From Candidatus Odinarchaeota archaeon (lineage in GTDB: Archaea; Asgardarchaeota; Baldrarchaeia; Baldrarchaeales; DXJG01): a stretch of 21,923 nucleotides of DNA. Position 1 is the first letter of the stretch. Each line of letters starts with the position of its first letter. Position numbers and translations under genes: made by a program. Below, one piece after another: positions 1-7,051 of this stretch. Location: assembly GCA_021158895.1 (NCBI GenBank), contig JAGGSW010000126.1, positions 1-21,923 of the forward strand, read 5' to 3'. The notes beneath the pieces were generated by a model. It did no database searches. It saw only the letters and a list, made by a program, of their open reading frames with translations, and was not told the DNA's origin.

Positions 1-55
1 AGAGTTTTCATGGAAAATAGGAATAAGTCCACTCATAACAAAAGAAAACAACGAA
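1..55 (+). repeat. 55-base direct repeat, copy 1, at the window edge
   Basis: Bases 1-55 are identical to 298-352 and the match ends sharply at base 56 (C here, G at 353). Both copies are in the same reading frame of the MNT-like gene. The position at the very end of the sequence and the exact length make an assembly-graph overlap a live explanation. Confidence 0.9.
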
Positions 56-400
56 CCATTAATTAAAAGGTTTATTAACGCTTTTTACGAAAAGCTTCCT
101 TTAAGTGAAAGTTGGACAAAGGCAGTGAGTCTTTTTGCAGTAAAACTGCGTGATAGGCTCGGTGAAAAGTTAAGGTATGTAATTGCTTCCCCAAGTGAAG
201 ATCTTTTAGTCTATGATAGCAATGTTTTGGTTGTTGTTGACGCAGAGGACTTCGAGGTCAGAAAAGATGTGATCGAAGTTGAAGGAGAGGTTGAAAAAGA
301 GTTTTCATGGAAAATAGGAATAAGTCCACTCATAACAAAAGAAAACAACGAAGCAAAACTGTTCATAGAGGTCTTTGGATGGAAAAACATAAAATATTAG
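2..400 (+). CDS. MNT-type nucleotidyltransferase-like protein, 5' partial, degenerate active site
   Basis: The reading frame is open from base 2 to the TAA at 398-400, so the gene probably runs off the left edge; a GTG at 125 is the only reasonable internal start and would give 91 aa. The segment around 150-270 has the strand-helix-strand look of small archaeal MNT nucleotidyltransferases (KLRYVIAS, then DSNVLVVVDAED), but the usual GS and DxD residues are not visible: ASP stands where GS is expected and DSN where SDxD is expected. It overlaps the downstream HEPN gene by 22 bases, the typical MNT-HEPN toxin-antitoxin layout. If it acts like family members it would be the antitoxin, modifying or masking the HEPN partner. 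Family assignment is an inference from context and weak similarity. The frame contains one 55-base sequence twice (1-55 and 298-352), which could be an assembly effect. Confidence 0.5.
   Translation, partial: EFSWKIGISPLITKENNEPLIKRFINAFYEKLPLSESWTKAVSLFAVKLRDRLGEKLRYVIASPSEDLLVYDSNVLVVVDAEDFEVRKDVIEVEGEVEKEFSWKIGISPLITKENNEAKLFIEVFGWKNIKY
298..352 (+). repeat. 55-base direct repeat, copy 2
   Basis: Second copy of the sequence at 1-55, lying in the 3' part of the MNT-like gene, where it encodes the strand-loop around SWKIGISPLITKEN. The repeat spacing is 297 bases (99 codons), so a true tandem duplication would keep frame. Confidence 0.9.
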
Positions 401-714
401 AAAATGAAGCAAAAAGAGATATCGAAATCAAATGCTATAATAAAGCAGCAAGTGCATTTTATTTTGCGCTTAGATTTCTAGCTGAAACATTATTACGAAA
501 ACTTCAATGGTCGATTCCCAGAAGGGACGATAAGCTAGCTAATTCCATAGAAACATTAGGATTAAAAAATGCAGCTAAAAGTCTGCGTTTCTTATATGAG
601 TTACGAAAAAAGGCTGACTACATGGAAGAATCTGTTAACAAAGAAGAAATAGCTGAGTGTTTAGAGGTTTATGAAAAGGGTAAACAAGAACTTTTAAAGC
701 AGCTAAAAAGATAA
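379..714 (+). CDS. HEPN domain protein (COG1895-like), partner of the MNT gene
   Basis: A 111-aa, mainly helical, basic protein. The ATG at 379 is preferred over the ATG at 307 because everything encoded before 379 is a shadow of the MNT frame, while similarity to HEPN proteins begins here with a helix rich in Lys/Glu followed by ASAFYFALRFLAETLL (residues 24-39), a typical first HEPN helix pair. HEPN ribonuclease toxins carry R-x4-H; here the corresponding element is RKKADY at residues 76-81, with Tyr in the His position, as in the COG1895 branch. It may therefore be a non-nuclease HEPN or use another chemistry. The gene overlaps the upstream nucleotidyltransferase and presumably is translated from the same mRNA. 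Function in this organism is inferred from the gene pair only. Confidence 0.65.
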   Translation: MEKHKILENEAKRDIEIKCYNKAASAFYFALRFLAETLLRKLQWSIPRRDDKLANSIETLGLKNAAKSLRFLYELRKKADYMEESVNKEEIAECLEVYEKGKQELLKQLKR

Positions 715-715
715 A

Positions 716-731
716 GAGAAATACATTTCTC
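716..731 (+). terminator. Short perfect inverted repeat after the HEPN stop
   Basis: GAGAAAT, a two-base spacer and ATTTCTC form a perfect 7-bp inverted repeat two bases after the HEPN stop codon. A T-rich stretch follows about 20 bases later. It could be a 3' end hairpin, but archaeal termination depends mainly on T-tracts, so this is tentative. Confidence 0.25.
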
Positions 732-819
732 GTTCTGTGAAAGCTTCTGGTTCTTTTAGAATTTTCAATATGAATTTATTGTAAATAGGTTATTTGATTT
801 TTGAAGGTTCCACCGGGTA

Positions 820-2238
820 TTAAGGATTGTTTTGTCTGAACATTGTTTTTACTAGTGGTGGTTTTGCTATTATTGCTTCAAATTCTTCTTTAACTTCTTC
901 GGGTATACGTGATGGGAGTGCAAATCCATGTTCTCTGTCAAGAGCATATTCGTAGAGTAATGTTTTATATGCTACTTGTAATGGGCGAACCATTACGTAA
1001 GCTGGTATAAATCCAAATATCAAGAAGCCAATAGCGGTCAATATACCTGCCACAACCATTAGATCCTCTGAGATCCCAAGTATTGGAACCAATATGAACA
1101 TTCCAACTAGATATCCGGAAACACCGTATAGCAGTATCATTATGAATATGAAGAACATGTAAACGACACCTACACCGCTTGCGTAGATAATGATGTCGAT
1201 GAAATGTTTCTTTATTAGGTCCCAAGACCTTTTAATGGAGTCTTTGAATCCTTTACCTTCTATAATCATTGCTGGTAAAGCGAAAAAGGTTACAAATTGA
1301 GCGAGCCCATATGCTAATGCGGAAGCTATTTTAAAGAAAATTAAAGCAACAATCAGCACAGGGTTTTTCTTAGCTTGCTCCATTCTGATGTTTCTCGCAT
1401 ACCTTGCCACGGTGTCTAGAAGCGCCATTACAAAGCCAAGCTTAACTATTGGATTTACAAATCCTAATACACGTTTCGTTCCTTTCGCAAGCCATGCTTG
1501 ATCCTTAGATGGGCTTCTATACCAGTCGTCAACGATTGCTACAATTATTCCGTTTGAAAAATACATCGCAGCATAAACAACCCAAGCATAAACTAAATCG
1601 TAAAGAAAAGCTAGAATGCCTCCGATGGTTTCAGAATCAAAGTAAGAAGAGGAAACATAATATATCCATATAGTTCCTGCAATGCCAACTATTGCTGATA
1701 TAAAAGCAAATATTGAAAAAATCATTGACACGCCTATGACCTCTGGTTCATCACTAACAGCTTTCGCTGAAAGTTCTATCAAACTGCCAGCAAGACGAAT
1801 TCTATCCTTCCAGCGAAAAACTAAAAATAGGAACAAAGCTCCAAGAGCTACGAAAACAATTACAAGTATAAAAACTCCAATAAGAAAAGATAAAGCCCCT
1901 ATAAAAAGAAGAACCACTGGTCCCGAATAGAAAAGAACCGTCGTAACTTCTTTTCCAATTTTCGCTATCAGTTTAAGTATGAAAATCATTAAACCAATTG
2001 TAATCAAAATCAACGAAAGTATAAGTGCAGCTATTAGTTTTGAATACGACACAATAGTAGTCCACATCGCACCTAAAAACTGTAACACAATAGCAACTGC
2101 TAAAGGGTTTTGCAACAATACGCTAACAATTGCATAAAGCCCAACACCATACAAAATAATCATCGCAAAAATAAGCGATATAACAGGCCAACTCGACAAC
2201 TCTTTCTCCATATTCGAAGAATATTCTTGACTACTCAT
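820..2238 (-). CDS. Polytopic membrane protein, DUF6159-like C-terminal half
   Basis: A 472-aa integral membrane protein. I take the ATG at 2238 because GGAAGGATG lies just upstream and the longer reading (from 2313) adds an unconvincing, non-hydrophobic leader. The first third has about four to five hydrophobic segments; the rest resembles archaeal DUF6159 proteins: a helix ending in YFSNGIIVAI, a charged amphipathic stretch, then FVTFFALPAMIIEGKGF with KDSIKRSWDLIKKHF, followed by two or three further membrane helices. DUF6159 proteins have no assigned function; a role in membrane organisation or transport would be a guess. The gene is divergent from mfnB with 122 bases between, and an AT-rich TATA-like stretch at 2273-2284 suits a minus-strand promoter. 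No link to the methanofuran genes is evident. Confidence 0.7.
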   Translation of the reverse strand: MSSQEYSSNMEKELSSWPVISLIFAMIILYGVGLYAIVSVLLQNPLAVAIVLQFLGAMWTTIVSYSKLIAALILSLILITIGLMIFILKLIAKIGKEVTTVLFYSGPVVLLFIGALSFLIGVFILVIVFVALGALFLFLVFRWKDRIRLAGSLIELSAKAVSDEPEVIGVSMIFSIFAFISAIVGIAGTIWIYYVSSSYFDSETIGGILAFLYDLVYAWVVYAAMYFSNGIIVAIVDDWYRSPSKDQAWLAKGTKRVLGFVNPIVKLGFVMALLDTVARYARNIRMEQAKKNPVLIVALIFFKIASALAYGLAQFVTFFALPAMIIEGKGFKDSIKRSWDLIKKHFIDIIIYASGVGVVYMFFIFIMILLYGVSGYLVGMFILVPILGISEDLMVVAGILTAIGFLIFGFIPAYVMVRPLQVAYKTLLYEYALDREHGFALPSRIPEEVKEEFEAIIAKPPLVKTMFRQNNP

Positions 2239-2296
2239 CTTAACATCCTTCCACGTAAATTTTATGCCAGAGACATAAATATTATTATGGAAAAAG

Positions 2297-2304
2297 TATT
2301 TAAA
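2297..2304 (+). promoter_or_regulatory. TATA-like element for mfnB
   Basis: TATTTAAA preceded by a purine-rich stretch (GAAAAAG) resembles an archaeal BRE/TATA pair. It would place the transcript start near 2327, leaving a leader of about 35 bases that contains the GAGGTT ribosome site before the mfnB ATG. Confidence 0.4.
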
Positions 2305-2360
2305 GCATCTCAAACGAAATCTTGATGAAGAAGAGTCTGAAGTTTTAGAGGTTATAAGCC

Positions 2361-3086
2361 ATGAAACTCTTAGTCAGCGTCACAAATAAAGATGAAGCCA
2401 TGGAAGCAGTTCTCGGCGAAGCTGACATCATCGATGTTAAAAATCCAGCTGAAGGCTCCCTCGGGGCACATTTCCCAAGAATTATAAGATCGGTCAGAGA
2501 GGTTGTGCCTAGAGAATTTGAGGTCAGCGCTGCAATAGGGGACGTTCCAAATCTTCCTGGCACGGTTTCTTTAGCTGCTCTTGGGGCTGCTGTCTGCGAG
2601 GTAGACTATGTAAAGCTGGGAATGTATGGTCCAAAAGACTTCGATTCAGCTCTTATTCTCGCTAGAGAAGCATGTAGAGCTGTTAAAGAAATTATGCCTG
2701 ATGTCAAAGTCGTGATCGCCGGTTATGCTGATTATCAACGGGCGAATTGTCTTAATCCCATGTTAATACCTGAAATTGTCAGGCAAGTGGAGGCAGATGT
2801 AGCAATGATAGACACCAAGATTAAAGATGGGAAAAAGATTTTCTCGTTCCTAAATGACCAACAACTCTCATCATTTATAGATAAAGTTCATGACCACGGA
2901 TTTATGGCAGCTATAGCTGGATCTCTAGGCAAAGAAGACATTAAAAAAGTTTACGAACTAGGAGCAGATGTCATAGGTTTTAGAACTGCAGCATGCATAG
3001 GTGATCGCGTCAAAGGAAGAGTAAGCAGAGAAAGAATATTGGAACTCAAAAACCAAATCAAAAATATATCCGCTAGAGCGATATAA
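2361..3086 (+). CDS. mfnB: (5-formylfuran-3-yl)methyl phosphate synthase (methanofuran biosynthesis)
   Basis: A 241-aa TIM-barrel protein of the DUF556/MfnB family, the usual family length. MfnB condenses two glyceraldehyde-3-phosphates to 4-(hydroxymethyl)-2-furaldehyde phosphate, the furan precursor of methanofuran. The active-site lysines known from the methanogen enzyme are in register: Lys27 in DVKNP (Schiff base), Lys85 in YVKLG and Lys155 in IDTKIKDG, with Asp151 nearby. The ATG at 2361 has GAGGTT eight bases upstream and gives the canonical N-terminus LLVSV. It is the only methanofuran gene in this window lying apart from the others; a DUF6159-like gene is divergent from it. In the cell it acts in the cytosol at the entry of the pathway continued by MfnE, MfnF and MfnD encoded further right. 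Confidence 0.93.
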   Translation: MKLLVSVTNKDEAMEAVLGEADIIDVKNPAEGSLGAHFPRIIRSVREVVPREFEVSAAIGDVPNLPGTVSLAALGAAVCEVDYVKLGMYGPKDFDSALILAREACRAVKEIMPDVKVVIAGYADYQRANCLNPMLIPEIVRQVEADVAMIDTKIKDGKKIFSFLNDQQLSSFIDKVHDHGFMAAIAGSLGKEDIKKVYELGADVIGFRTAACIGDRVKGRVSRERILELKNQIKNISARAI

Positions 3087-3377
3087 TAGATATTCACTTT
3101 AATAGCTTTGCCGTGCGAAAACTTGAAATTAACCATTTATCTACCAATGTTTTAAGATAATTGATGAAGTAGCAAAGGTCTTAGAAAGAACAAGTTGCTA
3201 ATATTTAATAGTTATGCTTTAACAAAGTCACGAATTTTAGAGATTTAAGATAAACAAAGATATGTACAAAGGGGGAAATCTAGGAAGTTTGAAGGTAATT
3301 CTCCCTTTAACGACTTAAAACAAGATTTTAAACAATTCTATATATGTTAACCGCTTTCAAAAGAAGTTTTCTCAGAT

Positions 3378-4061
3378 TTATAGATTCAATCTTGCGAACT
3401 CCGTTGTTGCCCTTAACAGCCAGATATTTTCCTTTTTCGCTTTTTCAATTAAATCATAAGTTGGCGATAATGTATAAATTACAAGAATTACATTTTTCCT
3501 AAGATATTCTGGATGTTTCTCTCTAAGCTGTTTATATTTCCTTTTTAATTCATTTAAGAGAGAAACTCCTGCCCTAGTCTCTACTTCTCCGATTACACAT
3601 ATATTATCTGATGTACCGTAAATATTTACTTGCATATCAGGAAGCACCAACTCACCCAACTTTATGTCTATACCTCTTTTCTTGAGGTGATACTCAATAA
3701 TTACACGTGCATCGTCTTCAACACTTAAAGAAATTTTGTCTAACCTGCTTTCCAACCTACTCCTAGTGTATTTAATTTCCTTTTCAATCCTCTCGAATCT
3801 CTTATCAAATCTCCTAAATCTTTCATCCATTATTTCAAGCATCTTATTGAAATCTTCTCGTATTTTATTGAAATTTTCTTGCATCTTGTTAAAATCCTCT
3901 CGTAGTCTTTTTTGTTCTTCTCCTAACCTGACCATGCTTTCTTTCATTCCGTCAAGCCTTTTTAGAATTTCAGATAAACCTAAGTAACCTGCAACAGCAT
4001 ACCTAAACTCCTTATCTTTTTCAAGTAGTTCTAGAAATTCTTCCTTCAAAGACGATGTCAT
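3378..4061 (-). CDS. Coiled-coil protein with DUF3782-like PD-(D/E)XK nuclease fold
   Basis: A 227-aa protein. The ATG at 4061 is chosen because GGTGA precedes it by six bases; an upstream ATG at 4127 has no such site. Residues about 5-35 are helical, then a long coiled coil follows (about 35-115) with a repeated seven-residue pattern around FNKM/FNKI. The C-terminal part carries GELVLPD, then NICVIGEVETRAG and a long basic helix, the order expected of archaeal DUF3782 proteins with a PD-(D/E)XK nuclease core. In active members the last motif reads ExK; here it reads GEVETR, so Lys is replaced by Glu, and the upstream Asp appears as Asn (QVNIYG). It may thus be catalytically dead or use a shifted residue. 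Role unknown; it is separated from its neighbours by about 300 bases on each side. Confidence 0.65.
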   Translation of the reverse strand: MTSSLKEEFLELLEKDKEFRYAVAGYLGLSEILKRLDGMKESMVRLGEEQKRLREDFNKMQENFNKIREDFNKMLEIMDERFRRFDKRFERIEKEIKYTRSRLESRLDKISLSVEDDARVIIEYHLKKRGIDIKLGELVLPDMQVNIYGTSDNICVIGEVETRAGVSLLNELKRKYKQLREKHPEYLRKNVILVIYTLSPTYDLIEKAKKENIWLLRATTEFARLNL

Positions 4062-4407
4062 GTACTTCACCAAGAAAAAATCGTTATTAAAGTATTTAAG
4101 CATGTCATAAATAAAAATAATCCTCACTTCTTTTTATCGTAAATTTAATGTAGATGGTTGTGTTTTCAAATGTTAAAGATAAAAACGCGAAATAGAACTT
4201 AATCTTCTTCCGTTAAATAGTGAGAGTTGATATAATGATCAATTTTAATTTCATTTCTCAATTATCCGTATTATGTTCCAAATGAAGCGACTAAAATCAT
4301 CGAAACAACAGTTAAATACGGTCGGTATTAGTGGAGGGGATGTTTTTATTTCCCTGTCTAATCTTTTAGGCCTGATTTATCAGAAGTATTATTAAATATG
4401 AACTCTT
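4062..4407. other. Intergenic AT-rich stretch, nothing convincing
   Basis: I see no ORF with a ribosome site, no RNA gene and no strong inverted repeat here. It must contain the promoter of the minus-strand nuclease-like gene and the 3' end of the mfnF-mfnE transcript. A T-rich run (TTTTTATTTCCC near 4344) does not resolve which. Confidence 0.5.
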
Positions 4408-5082
4408 TCATGCTTTAATGATGGTTGCTATCGTCTTCTTTCCTTCCAAGATTTGTTTAACTCTTTCAGGATACAGTCCATTAACAACGTAACAAAACAT
4501 TCCCTTTCTTAAAAGCAGAAATTTAGGTAGGAAAGCGTCTACACAAGTTTTCATATTTATGAGCTCTTCAGATGTTACTTCTTCTAATAAAATTGCTTCT
4601 GAATATTTTTTAGGATCCCTTGTAAAGATTCCGTCAACATCCTTTACCAAAATCAATTTCTCTATCCTTAGCAGCTTTGCTATATATGCACTAATTGTGT
4701 CCGAGGTTACATCCCACGAAGAAGGAAGTTCATCTGAAGTAAAAAGTAAACGTGAAGGTAGCAAAATTGGTAACTTTCCTGTTTCCCAAACCTTTTCAAC
4801 ACCGTCAAGCGTATGAATAATTGTAGAGTTTGGAGTAATATCAGCTAGAAGTATTCCATATTGATCCATTGCAAGTATAGCCATTCTATGTGAAGCTAAG
4901 GGAGATAAACCATAAATCTTATCGATATTTCTCACTAAATCCGCAAAGTCCCCTCCACCTGGCACTATAAGCATTTTATACTTTGCAGCAAGTTCTCCTA
5001 GAACATTACATAACTTCTTTAAGCTTTCCCTGTAGTTTAATAGAGATCCCCCAATTTTCAAAACAAATTTCAAAAACATCAC
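4408..5082 (-). CDS. mfnE: [5-(aminomethyl)furan-3-yl]methyl phosphate kinase (methanofuran biosynthesis)
   Basis: A 224-aa amino-acid-kinase-fold protein. MfnE phosphorylates aminomethylfuran phosphate to the diphosphate, activating it for coupling to gamma-glutamyltyramine. The glycine-rich start VLKIGGSL (residues 7-14), the VPGGGDFADLVR segment (40-51), SSWDVTSD (121-128) and KDVDGIFTRDP (147-157) are the expected nucleotide- and substrate-binding motifs of this family. The start is ambiguous between GTG 5082 and ATG 5079, both right after the AAAGG of the upstream gene end. It lies three bases downstream of the mfnF stop, so the two are surely one operon with coupled translation. Family and pathway role are well supported by the partner genes. 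Confidence 0.9.
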   Translation of the reverse strand: MMFLKFVLKIGGSLLNYRESLKKLCNVLGELAAKYKMLIVPGGGDFADLVRNIDKIYGLSPLASHRMAILAMDQYGILLADITPNSTIIHTLDGVEKVWETGKLPILLPSRLLFTSDELPSSWDVTSDTISAYIAKLLRIEKLILVKDVDGIFTRDPKKYSEAILLEEVTSEELINMKTCVDAFLPKFLLLRKGMFCYVVNGLYPERVKQILEGKKTIATIIKA

Positions 5083-5085
5083 CTT

Positions 5086-6177
5086 TCATTTGTGTTTAAG
5101 TTCCCATATTTTTATATCTTTTAGACCTACGAGTTTATCGGCAACCATCAAAGCAACTCCGACAGCAGGCGCTATTATTGAAGCATCAACCCCAAGAAAA
5201 TCTTCCAAACTAATAATTTTTTTGAAACCAACTCTCTCAGCAGCCCTTTTCGCAAGAAATTCCCCACCTAGCCCCACAGTGACAACTGGTATTTCTTCAC
5301 GAATCTTCGGTTTTAACCTGCTATATACTTGTCTTAAACCTTCAGCTATTTGATCTACCTGCTTATCATAAATGTACCTTGCCATATCTTCAATCTCCCT
5401 TTCACTTAACATCTCTATATCGGCACATACAACCCTAGCCAATCTTGCCATTGCTTCCAATCTAGTTTTACCTCTTCCATCAGCAGTCTCAGTCGTATAG
5501 TCCTCTTCACGTATATTGCCTAATATTAGGTGGACATCTCCAGAAAGAGCAAAAAGCTCCGAAGAAACTCTCGCGTAGTTCCCCCTAATAGGTATCTTAT
5601 CGACTATTGCAGCTACATTGGTTCTTAAACTTCCAGTATAGACAAGTTCACCGCACATAAGCTTCTCCAAGTCAGTTTTCCCAGAAGCAGCACATTTTCC
5701 TTCCAATATTGGTATTATACTTGTTGTTGTGCTGCCCACATCAATAATTATACAATTTTTTATGATTCGTGAAATCATCCAAGCTGTAGCTGCCCAATTA
5801 GCTGCAGCAACCTTCAAAAACTCTTTCCTAGCTTCCTCAACAGTTAACAGTCCACCATCGCAATTCAAAACGTATATCGGTAAATTTTTGAAGATCTTTT
5901 CAACACAGTCTAAAACGTGATTTATTCCTTCTCTCTTACACCAATAAGCATCAGAAAGCTCTGCAGTAATAGTTACACCAACTGCTTCAAGCTTTACATC
6001 ATGCATAACTTCATCCGTAATTTCCCGTAATATGTCCACTAATTTATCCTTTCCGGCTCTCCATATCGGAAAATATTTCTTTGCTGTTTGTATTTCCCTA
6101 AGAATTCCATTTTCAACTTTTACCAATGATACTTTAGTGTTCGCTCCACCAATATCAAAACCAGCTACATAAACCAT
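5086..6177 (-). CDS. mfnF: MfnF-type ASKHA enzyme coupling aminomethylfuran to glutamyltyramine (methanofuran biosynthesis)
   Basis: A 363-aa protein of the hydantoinase/ASKHA-like family annotated as H4MPT-linked C1 transfer pathway protein. In methanogens MfnF joins aminomethylfuran diphosphate to gamma-glutamyltyramine, releasing diphosphate. Two phosphate-binding loops are visible, GFDIGGANTK (residues 6-15) and DVGSTTTS (146-153), and a later glycine-rich GLGGEFLAKRA matches the third nucleotide-binding region. I prefer the ATG at 6177, six to ten bases after GGTGTGAG, over the ATG at 6204, because family members begin with the VAGFDIGG strand. It is the first gene of an mfnF-mfnE operon and is divergent from the HisA-related gene; the 148 bases between them carry AT-rich promoter-like sequence on both strands. 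Confidence 0.9.
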   Translation of the reverse strand: MVYVAGFDIGGANTKVSLVKVENGILREIQTAKKYFPIWRAGKDKLVDILREITDEVMHDVKLEAVGVTITAELSDAYWCKREGINHVLDCVEKIFKNLPIYVLNCDGGLLTVEEARKEFLKVAAANWAATAWMISRIIKNCIIIDVGSTTTSIIPILEGKCAASGKTDLEKLMCGELVYTGSLRTNVAAIVDKIPIRGNYARVSSELFALSGDVHLILGNIREEDYTTETADGRGKTRLEAMARLARVVCADIEMLSEREIEDMARYIYDKQVDQIAEGLRQVYSRLKPKIREEIPVVTVGLGGEFLAKRAAERVGFKKIISLEDFLGVDASIIAPAVGVALMVADKLVGLKDIKIWELKHK

Positions 6178-6268
6178 ATTCTCACACCAATAACCCGTTA
6201 ACACGCACAGTAAAGCAATATGCGATATAATATTTCTATCAAAGCAAGAATTTTACAGTTTATTGAGA

Positions 6269-6276
6269 ATATAAGT
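6269..6276 (+). promoter_or_regulatory. TATA-like element for the HisA-related gene
   Basis: AATATAAG lies 50 bases before the ATG at 6326, predicting a transcript start near 6298. GGAGGG at 6314-6319 is a strong ribosome site six bases ahead of the ATG. Confidence 0.35.
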
Positions 6277-6325
6277 TTTAATTTGAAACAAACATTCTTG
6301 TCACTAATGACATGGAGGGCTCGAT

Positions 6326-7051
6326 ATGAGGGTTATTCCTGTTATTGATGTAAAGGGCGGCATTGTGGTTCACGCTGTAGCGGGGCAAAGGGAGAAATAT
6401 GAACCCATTAAAAGCAAGATATGTTCTTCAACTGATCCGCTGGAAGTTGCAAAAACTTTTAGAAATATGGGGTTCAAGGAACTTTACCTTGCTGATCTTG
6501 ACGCCATAGCAGGTGGTGAACCCTACTACTCTCTTTATGAAAACATTGGCAAGACAAGTTTGTCTCTCATGGTTGATGCTGGCGTAAGTAGCCTTGAAAA
6601 ATTTAAAAAACTTCTGAAACACGGTGTAGCAAAAGTTATAGTTGGCACTGAGACTCTACGTGACCTTCAATTTTTAAGAGAAGCTGCACGTTCATATTCA
6701 GAAAACCTAGTTGTGAGTATTGATCTTTATGGAGGAAAACTGCTTAGTTTATGTGAAGACGTTAAGGAAAGGGATCCATTAACGGTTATGTTAAGTTTTA
6801 AGGATATGGGAGTCAAGGAGTTCATAGTTCTTGATCTGTCACGTGTAGGCACTAGCAAGGGGATTAACCTGCCATTTATAAGAGAAGTTGTCGAAAATGT
6901 GGAAGCTTCAATTTTAGTTGGAGGAGGCGTAAAAAACATTTACGACTTACTTAAACTAAGGGATATAGGTGTTTCAGGAGTTCTTGTAGCAACAGCATTA
7001 CACAACCAAAATATCACAATTAACGACCTAGAAAAAGAAGGTTTCCTATGA
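6326..7051 (+). CDS. HisA/HisF-related TIM-barrel protein (COG1411 / hisAF_rel type)
   Basis: A 241-aa beta/alpha barrel related to phosphoribosylformimino isomerase. It keeps the first-strand Asp (PVIDVKGG, Asp8), a second Asp in VSIDLYGGK, and the C-terminal phosphate grip VGGGVKN plus ATAL. However the stretch after strand one, HAVAGQREKY, is the signature of the uncharacterised COG1411 group rather than of histidine HisA (which has RLxxG). COG1411 members are found in organisms with methanofuran/H4MPT pathways, often near their biosynthetic genes, and here the gene sits between mfnF and mfnD. It has its own GGAGGG site. It overlaps the end of mfnD tail to tail by six bases. A function in C1-carrier synthesis is inferred, not shown; no other histidine genes are nearby. 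Confidence 0.78.
   Translation: MRVIPVIDVKGGIVVHAVAGQREKYEPIKSKICSSTDPLEVAKTFRNMGFKELYLADLDAIAGGEPYYSLYENIGKTSLSLMVDAGVSSLEKFKKLLKHGVAKVIVGTETLRDLQFLREAARSYSENLVVSIDLYGGKLLSLCEDVKERDPLTVMLSFKDMGVKEFIVLDLSRVGTSKGINLPFIREVVENVEASILVGGGVKNIYDLLKLRDIGVSGVLVATALHNQNITINDLEKEGFL

Noticed and set aside
307..378. HEPN start at 307
   Set aside because: The added 24 residues read the MNT gene in another frame and are not HEPN-like.
3160..3240. C/D box RNA starting at TTGATGA
   Set aside because: No D, D' or C' boxes are placed correctly downstream.
3087..3377. Possible small RNA or gene between mfnB and the nuclease-like gene
   Set aside because: Only AT-rich spacer is visible, with no ORF with a ribosome site and no stable stem.
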